Shown: positions 25,738 to 39,166, counted from the stretch's first letter. The stretch: 64,000 nucleotides of DNA from Arenicola marina (GCA_964019135.1 OZ025256.1:43310035-43374034), one strand, 5' to 3'. The notes: generated by a model from the sequence alone, not told the origin. Numbers and translations are program-made.

Positions 25738-25905
25738 GCGTTTACTGACCGCGGCGTGGCCTTTACGGACTGCGGGGTGGCGTTTACTGACTGCGGGGTG
25801 GCGTTTACTGACTGCGGCGTGGCGTCTACTGACCGCGGCGTGGCGTCTACTGACCGCGGCGTGGCGTCTACTGACTGCGGCGTGGCGTCTACTGACCGCG
25901 GCGTG
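25738..25905. repeat. 21-bp minisatellite, 8 copies
   Basis: Eight units of GCGTYTACTGAYYGCGGNGTG in register. 21 is a multiple of 3, so several frames are open in both directions; these are not genes. Confidence 0.93.
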
Positions 25906-26430
25906 GCGTTTGCACATACAGGCAGCAACGCCACTCTGCCACTTTTAACGCCCCCACCCCCTTTTTCACCGCGAAACACCCACAATATTTTGCAATACTA
26001 AAAGCATTTGTGAGTTACTGGACTTAAAATCAAATACTTCTTACTATTTATATATGTTTATCTGAACAAACAATTTTGTGGTAATTCGATTGCAAATGCC
26101 AGCGACTTTAATTTTGAAAATGTAAGGACAATGCATGCAAATGAAAAAAAATCCACTCCACCTTTTTTATAATCATTGTGCTTGGTGTTTAATAATCATA
26201 CCAGAATGAATGACATATTCGTACGTTTGTTCGTGCACAATGCAATCCTAAGATGTTTTATGGACTACTGTTTTACCTATACTTACTTCATGAAGATATG
26301 TTATAAGAAATTATAATATACAAGAGCAAAGGCAACCCAAAACGCAAGTATTTAACACATTGCCGGGTGTTGGGGGGAGAGGGGGGGGGGTCCGCGGTAA
26401 AGCCCACCCCCTTTTTTTCACCGCGAAACA

Positions 26431-26803
26431 CCGCTCGGTCGGGCGTTATACGGCCACATTCCGCTCGGTCGGGCGTTATACGGCCACATTCCGCTCGGTC
26501 GGGCGTTATACGGCCACATTCCGCTCGGTCGGGCGTTATACGGCCACATTCCGCTCGGTCGGGCGTTATACGGCCACATTCCGCTCGGTCGGGCGTTATA
26601 CGGCCACATTCCGCTCGGTCGGGCGTTATACGGCCACATTCCGCTCGGTCGGGCGTTATACGGCCACATTCCGCTCGGTCGGGCGTTATACGGCCACATT
26701 CCGCTCGGTCGGGCGTTATACGGCCACATTCCGCTCGGTCGGGCGTTATACGGCCACATTCCGCTCGGTCGGGCGTTATACGGCCACATTCCGCTCGGTC
26801 GGG
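26431..26803. repeat. 30-bp perfect tandem repeat, 12.4 copies
   Basis: Twelve identical 30-bp units beginning CCGCTCGGTCGGGCGTTATA, then a 13-bp partial unit. No substitution is visible across the array. The 10-residue peptide repeats in the overlapping ORFs on both strands follow from the 30-bp period. No spacers, so not a CRISPR array. Confidence 0.98.
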
Positions 26804-27179
26804 TTAGTTTCTTGCGACAAGCTGTCGGAAGTCCACCGGCAATTATTCGTCATCATTACTCTGTCTACTTCTCTATATATACAAAGTTAATGCCTGTTAT
26901 ATTATAAATTTACAGAAAAGAAATGCATATAAATGCCAAAGTACTGTGCATATTGTCAAGACATGTACATGCCGATTGTAACTGTCGGTTGAGCTTGATG
27001 GCATCGTGTATATAAACAGAATATATTTGACAATGCTTCTGCACCCGTTGTGCTTAGTCATGGTACCGTGTGTAAATGTCCCCCCCCCCGGAAGATAAGT
27101 GACGTACAAACGGTCTGCCACAGATCCTTGAAAGCGCTCGCCAAAACTGTTGTTTAGCTTGTAATTCCATCATACGCAT

Positions 27180-27440
27180 ATGCCGCGCCGCAGGTCGCAA
27201 ATATGCCGCGCCGCAGGTCACACACAAGACGCGCCCCAGATCACACAAATGCCGCGCCGCAGGTCAAACAAATGACGCGCCGCATTCACACAGATGACGC
27301 GCTGCAGGCCGCACAAACGCCATGCCGCAGGTCAAACAAATGCCGCGCCGCAGGTCAAACAAATGCCGCGCCGCAGGTCACACAAATGACGCGCCGCAGG
27401 TCGCACAAATGCCTCGCCGCAGGTTTTGATAACGCCACGC
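27180..27440. repeat. ~22-bp minisatellite, ~11 copies
   Basis: Imperfect units of the type ATGCCGCGCCGCAGGTCAAA, with A/C/G variants at fixed positions. It lies immediately inside the right inverted repeat of the 25708-27541 element. Confidence 0.9.
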
Positions 27441-27541
27441 CGGGGCGTTAAAAGTGGCAGCGTGGCACTGCTGCCTGTATGTGCAAACGCCACGCCGCAG
27501 TCAGTAAACGCTACGCCGCTAGATTGTACTTTTGGGCCACA

Positions 27542-29589
27542 GTAGGTAAATGAAACAAGAGCCGTTTGTTTCAATATCTACAACGACATAGCACACAATC
27601 ATGCTCGGTTGGACAAAAACTTCGGCGCCGTTCTTGATACAGGTAACTGCATTCTAATCATCTAGATGGGATCCGAATGTTTTCACATCATATCTAATAA
27701 TTTATATAAGTGATGTAATGGATCATCATCTTGTGAGAGTTTTATTTGTGGAAAAGGTGCGAACTCGACCGTGTTCGCATGTATCAACCTGAGCATGGTC
27801 ATTTACACGGTAAATTTAGACGCCTAAGCCCGGTAGTTAGCAAAACTGCGTTCACAAAATCCGCCATGACATACAACCCCGTTGGTGTGGCCCATCGAGT
27901 CTTAAAGCATGAGAGAAACGCTAGGACCGCAGGTGCTACTTTCTGCAATATTTTCGTGGTATGTTTTTGTTTTGTTAAGGAATAAACCTGTACCTAATTA
28001 ACTGACATGTGGTAATATATTTTCCATTTAAAATTATATATTTTTGCCGCAAGAAGCACTGTGTAAACCTGGTGGCAAATCGACCAATTTCGTATTGTTT
28101 TTTTATGCGGGGAGTTTTCTTTGACAGTACAGATGCATGGCAGCGCTTCGGAACGGCGTGTCTCGTAGTTGGATATCTCGCACTGTATGATCTCTGGTAA
28201 AACTGCCTTTTGCTATTTTAGCCTGAAAACTGAGCATAAATGTTTACATTATGATAGCGGCATGGTATTGCCTGTTTGTGCAAAATATTGCTTTGACGAT
28301 GGCCTCTTTGAGGGGGGTCACATCTGTCACCGTCATCTGACCCGTCCCAGTGCACAGGCGCCGTAAATCGACACAAGTCGGGGGGGGGGGGGGGGGTGGG
28401 CGTGCCCTGCCTGAGACCTCTTGCATCTCCTGACTTGGCCAACCAATGTCTGGGGAGGAAAGAGGGCCTGTATCAGTGTGTGGTGTGTGTGGAGGTTGGG
28501 GGGGTGGGGGGGGGGGGTGCAGGGCTGGTCTGCTAAATTAATAGAGTAGATGTGTGTGCCTGATTGAAAGGCCAGGTTATGTAGTACAGCAAGCAGTAAC
28601 TGATTACGTTCTTATATGATATTTAAGTAAGTGTTTAATATGAGGTTTTTAATATGAAAAAATTGGGATAGATCTATATCTTTTTAGATAATATATTTTA
28701 TATCCATTGTTTAACAGTCATAAATATGATACACTTATTTGACATCTCACATCGTTTGCATCCCTTATAAGACTTAAGTACACTTAAGTACTATATTATT
28801 GTGACATCTCATATGTGTTGATCCAAATGTTATAATTCTAAGCTATATTTATTTTGATCGCAACCCACATTTTTGCTCTCCTCCAAAATATCCCTCTCCC
28901 ACATTTTTGTATCCATTATTTCCAGGCAATGGCATACATGTTACATTTACTTTGCCACATTTTAAATGTTTACGCTCAACGTATACATCACAAATTTCTC
29001 TGGAGAACATCTCACACTTTACCTCAATATTACACATTTTAGTGTTTTTTATATTTTCTATTCATTTTTAAGATCTGAAAAAGATATGCCCCTAGTGGGG
29101 TTCATTGACAGTGGATGGGGGGTGGGGGGGGGGGTGGAGAATGATCGACATGAGCTGGGACAACTTATCCACCAGCATTCACCTGATGCTCTGAATGTTA
29201 TGTATCTGGTTTTTATTTTTATGTCAACTTGAAGTTAAAAAATTAAGATCTGAAAAAGGATTTTGAAAAATGAAATAGTTTATTTTGACAACAAAGTTTG
29301 GGTGGTCTTATGCATGTTATGGTCCCTATAATTTATAAGTTTCATCCATAACTTTCTTCTTTCACACAATTGTATTGTTAAACCATATATGTACGGTAAC
29401 ATTGTATTCAGAAACAGGTGGCTTACCAACAATTAATGAACCCGGATCTGGGCCTGGGATAAAGGCAGCAGAAATTCAGTGAAAGCTATGATGACAGCAT
29501 CACCAGTGTAAGTGTATCAATGTAACTATATTGTTGGCAATGGGCCTAGAGAAACACCATCCCTATAAAATACATGTAGCTGTCATGCC
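27542..29589. other. Intergenic, nothing recognised
   Basis: AT-rich sequence with long G-runs at about 28380-28396, 28498-28517 and 29117-29134. ORFs of 60-88 codons lack any family signature. Confidence 0.4.
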
Positions 29590-29705
29590 TCTCGCTTCAC
29601 CTCTCAATGCCATGAAGGCATCAACTTTCAATGTATTCACAACCCTCTCCATTACTCTTCTATCAGCAATTATCCTTCTTAGCCTCTCACAAGGTTGATT
29701 TAAAA
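29590..29705 (-). other. Coding-like open stretch, unassigned
   Basis: The minus strand reads open for about 40 codons including ERLRRIIADRRVMERVV and VDAFMALRGEARGMT, a composition typical of real protein. No start, convincing splice sites or family assignment. It may be an exon or transposon remnant. Confidence 0.25.
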
Positions 29706-29841
29706 CCTTTTCATTAAGGTAAAGACTAGACTATCACGAAAGACGAGGTAAACACTAATCCCCGACTTTGCATTATTTATGATAATTAACACCAGATTCT
29801 TCATGTTGTGAAACACTTATATTGCCTTTTATTTCTTGCAG

Positions 29842-29928
29842 ACAAATTTTCGGCTGATAACTGAACTATTTCCTGAAGCCAAGGCATACCAATATAAAGT
29901 CAGGAATAATAGTCTCGTGTCTCCATTG
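29842..29928 (+). other. Candidate orphan internal exon (29 codons, phase 0)
   Basis: A pyrimidine-rich acceptor (TTTTATTTCTTGCAG) precedes and a strong donor (ATTG then GTGAGTA) follows an open 87-bp segment whose translation starts TNFRLITELFPEAK. Length and phase suit an internal exon, but no partner exons or homologous family were found nearby on this strand. Confidence 0.3.
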
Positions 29929-30239
29929 GTGAGTACACAGTTAACTGCATCTGCAGTGCTACTAAACCATCCTAGTTTGAGGCTACATTCGCTTCAAACA
30001 CAGCTCTTTTTCTGTGACATAAGGCTAGCTGCTAGTATAACAAAGTAAGTGACTAGCCAATAATGATAACAGGTTGACAATTAGACAAAAAGACAAGTTT
30101 ACATACAAAGGAACAAGGGATATATTTTTAAACTTGGTGACAAGCTGCATACCATGATCAGAACAGGTGCTTACACGTTGTCTCTAATGTACTTGCATCC
30201 CATATGATGCTCATATACTGATGCTTAATTGTTCTCCCC

Positions 30240-31960
30240 ATGCAGTGAAATATCAGAGCTGTGGCCGAGGCACACCACTTTCTCGTCAGCCGCAAGTGGA
30301 TGTCCCTTGATCGAGATTTCGCACAAGCTATGTTATATCGGACCAGCCTTGAATGCTCCAGCGCAATGGTCCAGCGTCTGACCTGTATGTGATAAATGCA
30401 ACGTATCTGTGAATAGCGGCGAGTCGGCGTTTCACATATACCTAGGGTCAATACTAATGGTCATAACCTGTACATTATGCTCATTATAGTAGAGAGGCCG
30501 GGACCCAAAGTCATGAAGGACAGGTTACTTGATGCGTGTATAGATTATTAGGCATTAAAATACCAAGAAGTAATTACCCAGGTTACATTTAATTTTTATG
30601 TTGCAGACCAAACATAAATGCTATGTACACATTTTCTACCACTTTGATGACACATTAATAAATCATTGAAAACTTGTGTTTCAGCAGTACGTTTTTCTTT
30701 CATTTTTTTCAGTAGTTTCTCATTTTTCACTACTAAAAGAATTACCACAAAGTGTTGCATTAAGTAAGTATATTATCTCCTTCGCAAGATTCTTACCTTG
30801 GACCTGGTGAAAAGGTTATCCCAAACGCTGCTTTGAGGGGAAACTACTCCCCAGCGGGCAACTATCAATCCATCTAGTTGTTATGTGATGACAGTCCGCT
30901 TGACATTGACTAGTTTGCCATTGTCCAACTCCACGTTGATGACATCCTCACTAAATGCCACTACCATTCCCCTTGTGGATTACCATCACATTGGCCTTCG
31001 GGCACAGGATGCTTGGTATAAGGGCCTGCCAGAGGTAATGTGCCTCACCTAAAAGTCAGGAACAATAGCATTAACAGTGGCATATACATATGCGCCATGA
31101 AAACAAACCTTCAGTGACATCAGTGAAATCAAATTATACATATGGTTGATATATTGTCGCTATTAAATTTTACAATACATAACCATTGTCAGGGTGGGAA
31201 GGGGATTTTGATCTTGAAAATGTGTATTGAAAGCAGGTTAACTATGTGTCAGCATGAGAAATATAGAGGTACATTTTAAAAATAGTTAGCTAATTTCAAG
31301 AGTAATTTGGTGAAATAACCATGATTGTGCTTATACAAATTGTAGGTGTGCATTCACTCTCAATCTGACCATGTATTAATGTATCAAGCCATACATTTCC
31401 TTTAATATACATTATACATTAATTTGATTAGGTTTCAATGACACATTCTTTAATATATGAGCTGGTAAAAAGCAGAAACAAAAATATTGACTTTATAAGA
31501 TTATATATATAGTAATTTTTACAGTGTGCCACCACAAAGTTGTAAGCTTACATCTAAGTTAGCTAGAGATTTAAAAATGAAATAATAATTAGAAAGAAAT
31601 TAAAATGTCTCAATTAAAAGTACTTTAATCTGTATATTCTGAGGAAATAACAAAAATCCTATTAATTTAGCTGACCATGTGGCTTTCACGCCTGTTTGTT
31701 TGTTTACATACCTTTAATCCGAACCACGAATGGACGGTAACTGCTTGCTCCAAACCAAGGGTTTCTATGCCTGTTGAAGCAAGTGACTTTCCTTCCTTGC
31801 TTAGTTATTATCCTTCCTAAATGCACCAATAATGTTGTCTTTCCTGTACCGGCACGCCCGCCAATAGATAAGTTGTGGCCGTCTTTCGCCAGCTCTGTTC
31901 AGCTGTTGCATACTGCTCCATTGTTCTCACCGCAGCCGAAAGATATTGTCCAATAGGATA
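30240..31960 (-). pseudogene. PIF1-like DNA helicase pseudogene
   Basis: Three exon-like blocks on the minus strand carry superfamily-1 PIF1 helicase motifs. Block A (31960 to 31712) has a Walker A, GGRAGTGKTTLLVHLG, then after a 1-nt shift ASTGIETLGLEQAVTVHSW, ending at a GTATGT donor. Block B (31048 to 30797) has LCPKANVMVI, VINVELDNGKLVNVKR and FPLKAAFGITF, then after another shift HQVQG, ending at a GTAAGA donor. Block C (30382 downward) starts after a CAG acceptor with QTLDHCAGAFKAGPI and then a stop. The B-C splice keeps phase, giving QGQTLD as in PIF1 motif VI. Several frameshifts, a stop and the loss of the Walker B region between A and B make it non-functional. Family placement is by motif. 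Confidence 0.72.
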
Positions 31961-32159
31961 GCTGATATTCGTCACGTGAACCCTTTCAGCGCGTCATATG
32001 CTCGTTCCATGGAGCTAGGGATCCCACTTTGTTAGAAACGTAGCGGGGATACACCTCGCAAAGAAGCAGACTCCATAACAGATAATGTGGCGATCACGGT
32101 ATGACGCAGAATGGGCTGTGACCCCCCCAAAATAGGACAAGCGACAGCGGACCAATCAG
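31961..32159. other. Upstream flank of the helicase pseudogene
   Basis: No further helicase motif is seen upstream of block A. An 84-codon antisense ORF (32032-32286) has no recognisable domain. Confidence 0.35.
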
Positions 32160-32367
32160 CGCGGTCTCGCAGGAAAATGCGCGTGAAACCTCGCGTGAGT
32201 CGCCATTTTGTCTCACAGTCGGCCTGTGTCGGCTCAAATTTGTGGGAAAATGCTTGATTACGGCGTGGTGAAGAGAGGACAGTCATCTTTCACTTGAGTT
32301 CGAGCAAGCTTATTACCTTATTGATCAAAATACGCCATTTGAGAGCCTGCCCACGAACGAAAAAGGT
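32160..32367 (+). promoter_or_regulatory. Possible promoter with spliced first exon
   Basis: A GCCATTTTG element (about 32201-32209) matches the YY1-type motif found near many TATA-less animal promoters. It is followed by about 160 bp ending in AACGAAAAAG and a GTGAGG splice donor at 32368. The only ATG inside opens a 16-codon uORF. No downstream exons were identified, so the gene it would serve is unknown. Confidence 0.25.
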
Positions 32368-35097
32368 GAGGTATTGGGGTCTGAAGCGGGTGCCTGTCTA
32401 GGCGCTTGGGCTGGAGTTGGATACCTTCTTGTTCTATGTAGGCGGTGCGCGACACCCCCCCCCCCCCTCCCCCCCGGCCTGTGTCAGTCGATCTGCGGCG
32501 CCTGTGTGCCCATGTAACATTTCGCCGGCAATAACAATTAGAGCCTTCAGGCTATATGCGCCCTCGATAACTAATTAAAACTAACTTGAGTCGGCAGTCA
32601 TGCGAGACGGTTGATCATTGTGGCTTTATTATAGCACAAAGCACGGTTTAAATCTGATATATATACGTGTCACAAAAGGAGTAGCCTCTATACATACCGA
32701 AACAGAAGCGGAGATACGTACATAAGACAAAGACAAGATAAATGAAAGTATAGTTATTACAGGTCGACAAGTCTATGTCATCAAAACATTGTCTATAACT
32801 CTGACAAACACAGAGAAGTAATACTTACAACGCTGGGCGTCTGGGGTCCTATATCACAGAAAAGGAACAGAAAAACGTGTCCAGTTACATGCAACAGTTG
32901 TCAACCTCGTGTGTTTTCTTCGTGACCCTGTCACGTGGAGAACTGTAAATCATAATGCGCCCATGGCCCAAGCGCTGCATAGGGCAACCATGAATGGCCG
33001 TAACAACAATGATTAATTTTCGAAGGCGTTTTACCTTTTTATCTTGATCGATGCAATTATATAATTCAAACAGAATATGGCATCAAATTAACCAAATATT
33101 GTGTAATGGTGGAAGGATATGCGGTTAAAGGTATGGGAAATATAATACTTTAATGAATGGGATTTTGTTTGGCGACTATTTGACTTAATATGTAACGGAA
33201 CTATTGTCTATGTTTGAAATAAACATATGGTCATAACCTGCAGCAGTATAATTCCTTTACTGTTATGTGCCGCTGTGCTCTGAATGCCCCCCCCCCCACA
33301 CCCCCACCCCATGACCTGTGTTTTTTCTTTACGAAGCGAAACGACGAAAGTACGAGTTTAAATGACATCACTCTCGATTCATCTCACTTTCTTGAATGAC
33401 GTCACACTCGATGAGTCCAGCTATAATGCCACGCAAGTTCCGGGCTAATGATTCGATTAGCCAGTGACGATGCGTTTAATCATGGATAATTTACCCTTCA
33501 CTGACGTCACGCCGGGGTGGAGGCCGTCCTATGTGCGGCGTCATATACTGTCCATGTCGGCTGTCTATAGGTCACCACCGGGACATTGTACGCTATGTCC
33601 AACATCCCAGATCCACTTGTTGGCTACTGAAAGCGGGAAAACACACATCGCTATTCATTGTGTGACAAGAATACTATACTCCACCCCCCTACCCCTCTTA
33701 AAAACCAAACAGCTTCCACCAATTTGGAAAGCCAAGCAACAGGAGCGGGGCGCACGCATAAAAGCATGTGTTTAGAAAATTTATGTTTTACAATCGCCGT
33801 ATAAGAGTTATCAGCACAACATAATCGCAATGACTTTGGTGTTTACGCAACAACAATATGGAATGCGCGGCCAGACGTAATTTATTGGGACAACTGCAAT
33901 GACCTTCCGTGGCACTGGAAGAGGTCTGCTGGGCTTTTCTCCTACTATAGAATATAACTGCAATCCAAAGAAGGGCAAATGTTGTGGTGTTTTACGAACA
34001 AAAACAAATCGTATAATTTATTTGATTGTCATAGAGTTGCGAAAATAGCTCTTTACGCCAATGCATGATGTTGATTGTTCAACCCGTTATTTTTAAGCTG
34101 ATCGATCCAACATTTAATGCATTTTTTAGCATGACATTATCATGGCAGTTTCATTCCATGGAGTTAAACCATCACCAATAAGTCACCAGCAATTACTAAG
34201 CGACGGTATAATCCCCCAGCTTCTTCCTTGTGAAAAAGTCTCACATTTTACTATATATATGAGTGATATTTGTTCACGTTCATCTTAAAAAGCGCAAATG
34301 AAGAGATTTTCGTGATTATCGTAGCCCAAAGCAACCTTATAAATTACAAATAAAAGTAACCTTACTAAATAAAATCGACATTTTTGTTTTATAGTTTTTA
34401 GATATTGACAATAACACAAGCACCTACCACCATCCTGCCCCATCTCCCCCAACATAAAGTTTCTCTGGAATGTTTGTTTTTAATTTATTCTTTTAAATTC
34501 ATTATTTCCAGGAGTTCATTTAATCAGTACAAATGTCCATACGATACATTCACGTAATCTATATATTCATTGAATTAAAAGCAATACATGAAAATATACC
34601 AGCAGTTTTTTATATGAAGGCGCTTTTAACTTTCGCGAGTAATGATGCAGCAGAATAGCTGTTTCTTATTTGCTGTAGTATTGGACTTCTACAGTCTAAT
34701 TACGTGACGAAAAAAAAGTCCGGCAATCTATTAGGTGTTCCAGTATACAAGTATTCGGGAGAAGCCATTCTTTATATAATAAGTATGCGATTGTCGAAGA
34801 CAAAACGTTGTAGTGTATGTGTGGTTGGGCACTTTTTCTTTTTCGTTTATCCCGACCAAAGCGTGAAACATGAGTCTTCACTGAAGTAATAGTTTTTTAT
34901 TTGCTATGGCAATTTGTTATAAACAATAACACGACCATGGGTAATACATTCAAACACATTACGCAGCGAGCTATGTACAGATTGTTACTTATACTAGGAT
35001 TACACAAAATCTATACTGGCTTACATTGTATATAGTTCTTCCTAGAAACTGACTGATTTACAGCGTGGGGTGTAGAATACAGCGGCTGACCACTGGG
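32368..35097. other. Intergenic, nothing recognised
   Basis: Contains a C-run near 32454-32475 and another near 33287, and two TGACGTCA palindromes at 33397-33404 and 33502-33509. No supported gene. Confidence 0.4.
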
Positions 35098-35219
35098 CAC
35101 AGGCACAGTAAATCAGTGGATGGAGGGCCGCGGCAACGGATAAGCGGGGGCCGCAGGGGTCTTTCCTTCCCCGTCCCCGTGGCCCAGGCCCCTCCTCCAC
35201 TGATTTACTGTGTCTGTGT
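35098..35219. mobile_element. Foldback/MITE-like inverted repeat
   Basis: CACAGTAAATCAGTGGA at 35104-35120 is exactly complementary to 35196-35212, with imperfect pairing outward. The GC-rich core includes CCGCGGCAACGG and CCCCGTCCCCGTGG. No ORF. Confidence 0.6.
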
Positions 35220-36000
35220 TACAAGCACATGAAAACTAGAAGTCATCTGGACTGCTTGGAGAAGGTCCGTTTACAGACGTATTTGCATTAGTCAACTTTG
35301 TATAGAATGAAATAGACATCGTGAATTTGACGTTGAAACAGACAATATAGTATCCATACATACATCGACGGAACAATAGCCTGGAACTCTACGTTGTTCA
35401 GAAGATATGGAAACTAGAAGTTATCTGGACTGCTAGGGGAATATGCGTGTGTAGGCAAAGAACGCGTTCAGACTGACACGCAAGAATAATTTATCGTCCT
35501 GTTTCTAAATACACTTTGTAAGTCATATCGCGACTATAAAAAGGCTTAAGGTAAACATGTCACCTGGCATTTGCCAAGAATTAACAGGTTTTAACCTGCA
35601 AAAGCTATATAGCGATGAGGTTTGAACCAACGCATCGACAAGTGCCTACTTTACCTATCACATGTCTATACATTGGTGACCAAACCCAGCAAGATATGAA
35701 CTTGATTTTTATATCAGAGATACTCTGCATCAAATTCCTATACATCGAACTAACGCTTAACGTTTTCTCGGCGTCAAGTGGGTGTGAGGAAAGCGAAAAA
35801 AATCATATTTTTTTCATAACGTTGAAGAGTTTATACCTAACTTCCGTCCCGAAAATATTGACATATTGCTTCTTCGCACTTTTCTGATATACCATGTATT
35901 TGCATCAGCCAACTCTATATAGACTGAAACAGACATCGTGATTTAGATGTTGTATCAGACAATAGTATCCAGACATCCAGTGACGGTGAACAATAGCCAG
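35220..36000. repeat. Diverged local duplications downstream of the zinc-finger gene
   Basis: AACTAGAAGTCATCTGGACTG (35233) recurs diverged at 35411. A ~130-bp block (TATTTGCATTAGTCAAC... AGACATCGTGA ... GACAATATAGTATCCA ... ACAATAGCC, from 35280) recurs from about 35897 to 36000. Old segmental duplication; no gene seen. Confidence 0.6.
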
Positions 36001-36116
36001 GCTTTCTAGGTTGGTCAGAAGACATATTCCTGAATTTCGACTGGTACAAAGGCGTGTACAGTGTTATAATTCAAGCACGCACTCGATCTCTACCATACCA
36101 TACCCTTCTTTACTCT

Positions 36117-37714
<1,598 letters not shown>

Positions 37715-38240
37715 GTTTCTGAGAAAGATGCGAACCACAAGAGAATATATTTAGCAGATATATACTCGATTCGGGTCTTTTTCTTCATGAAGAACGCGAT
37801 ATTACCGATTTTTTAGTTGCTAACAGCCTTCAAAGTCGAACGGAGACGGAGTTCTTTTCCTCAAGGCATCTGTCACCGCTTAAGAAAAGGCCAACAAGGT
37901 GACGCTTACGACGCCGGTCGAGGCTAAACCAACACTACACACAATCTCCAGCACCACTAACCCAAACCCACAAGTCCAAATTAACCTGATTCGGATGCAG
38001 TCACGCCTCTATCATTCAATCAGCATGCAGCGTGGCTTGGTGTGGACACCAGATTCCGTACATTGACACTACTGTCACCATATACTTCTGTCAACATCCC
38101 TGGAAGGTCTGAGAATTCTAGAAGTTGTAAACGTAATGTTGAATTACAATCCCGAAGTTGGCAACACTAGACTTTTGACATAGGTCAGAATCAAAGCGAC
38201 GTGAATGTATAGACACGACCTCTGATATCCTGTAGAATTA
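37715..38240. other. 5' flank of the zinc-finger gene
   Basis: The minus-strand promoter should lie here. No clear TATA box or other diagnostic element was found. Confidence 0.4.
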
Positions 38241-38244
38241 GATA

Positions 38245-38456
38245 TTAGACATAGCAACATTACATATACGTGGTAGGTGTCAAGTTTTGGTCATTTTGTG
38301 AAATGGGGGTATACTTGGAAAATGGACAATATGTTTTTAACGGGACGGTAAAGTATCCTAAAAGTTCACCAGAAGGTGTGTAATTGGGTATACTTTCATA
38401 AAATAATCACACATACAGAGTTCTTTTACCTTGCTATTATGGGTAGCTTACCTTAA
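38245..38456. mobile_element. Partial second copy of the TTAA-bounded element
   Basis: About 200 bp closely match 21033-21243, including GTGGTAGGTGYCAAGTTTTG, AACGGGACGGTAAAGTATCC and the right terminus CTATTATGGGTAGCTTACC with TTAA at 38453-38456. The left part of the element is missing. A G-run follows directly. Confidence 0.85.
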
Positions 38457-38600
38457 GGGGGGGGGGGGGGGTCGTTCTGACAACCGCTGCTTTTCACCGG
38501 GGAATTTGGATTTGGAGATTCGATATTGCTTTCCCTTATTCTTGGGGATTCGCGATTCAGAAGGGGTATCCTTCAACAAAACCAAGATTATACATACTCA
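38457..38600. repeat. Dispersed repeat shared with 40330-40757
   Basis: The order G-run, TCTGACAACCGCTGC, then GGAGATTCGATATTGC and TATTCTTGGGGATTCGC is repeated at 40345-40370 and 40690-40735. There the two halves are separated by about 300 bp. The second copy directly abuts the tandem gene array. Confidence 0.65.
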
Positions 38601-38877
38601 TTTTGTACATAGAGATCAACCTTGCGAAATTAACTGGATGAAAAAGAGTGAAGGGCTGTGCAGAGGAAGCGGGGAGGGATACAGCTCTCCCCCTGCCCCC
38701 ACACCCCACACCCCTTCCCGGGACCCCATCCCACCCCCTAGATGAAGATGCAATGTGGTGCTACATTAAAAGGTGTAGGTCACATTGTTTCGCTCTGAGA
38801 GATAACGATGTGCGAAGTGATAGGGGGGGGGGGATTATATCCGCCACGGAGCCCATGCTAGAGCAATTAAGTATTAC

Positions 38878-39166
38878 ATAAGGAATGAGTTGTAGGTCCT
38901 TATTGGGATCGAAGAACTTCGAGGCGTAGCCGAGAAGTTGTGAGATCCCAATAATGACCTACAACTCATTCCTTATCTGGCTTAATGCCTACTTCTATTG
39001 TTTCATCCGAGGAGGCGGCGATGGCATGGAGTATGTGAGCGAGAGGTCATTATTGTGACGGAACTATAATCACCCGCTCTGGTACAATAATGACCTCCTG
39101 CTCACGGTCCGCAGGTCCTTACCGGCAAAACACGACTCCGAGGAAACAATAGAAGTATGCATTAAT
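38878..39166. mobile_element. Cluster of three inverted repeats (MITE-like)
   Basis: Arms 38878-38910 and 38944-38976 pair over 33 bp with one mismatch, with a CTTCGAGGCGTAGCCGAGAAG hairpin between them. Arms 38982-39013 and 39136-39166 pair imperfectly (ACTTCTATTGTTTC core). Nested inside those, 39035-39056 and 39084-39105 pair over 22 bp with two mismatches. No ORF. The shared GGTCATTATTG core in the first and third hairpins suggests related elements inserted together. Confidence 0.75.

Larger units (their letters stand above)
25708..27541. mobile_element. 1.8-kb inverted-repeat element carrying three minisatellites
   Basis: The left block (25708-25950) begins TGTGGCCCAAAAGTACAATC. Its reverse complement forms the right block (about 27445-27541). 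Inside both blocks lie the same GCGTTTACTGAC unit, the TTTGCACATACAGGCAGCA segment and CCACTTTTAACGCC. The left block has eight 21-bp units, the right about one, so the TIRs differ by minisatellite expansion. Between them are a perfect 30-bp array and an ~22-bp array. No transposase ORF. It resembles foldback-type elements whose termini contain tandem repeats. Confidence 0.7.

Noticed and set aside
26360..26890. ORFs with 10-residue peptide repeats on both strands
   Set aside because: They follow from the perfect 30-bp repeat, a multiple of three; nothing else in them looks like protein.
30240..31960. Helitron origin for the PIF1-like helicase
   Set aside because: No HUH Rep motif or Helitron terminus (TC...CTRR with hairpin) was seen nearby. 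A stand-alone PIF1-like gene copy fits the phased introns better.
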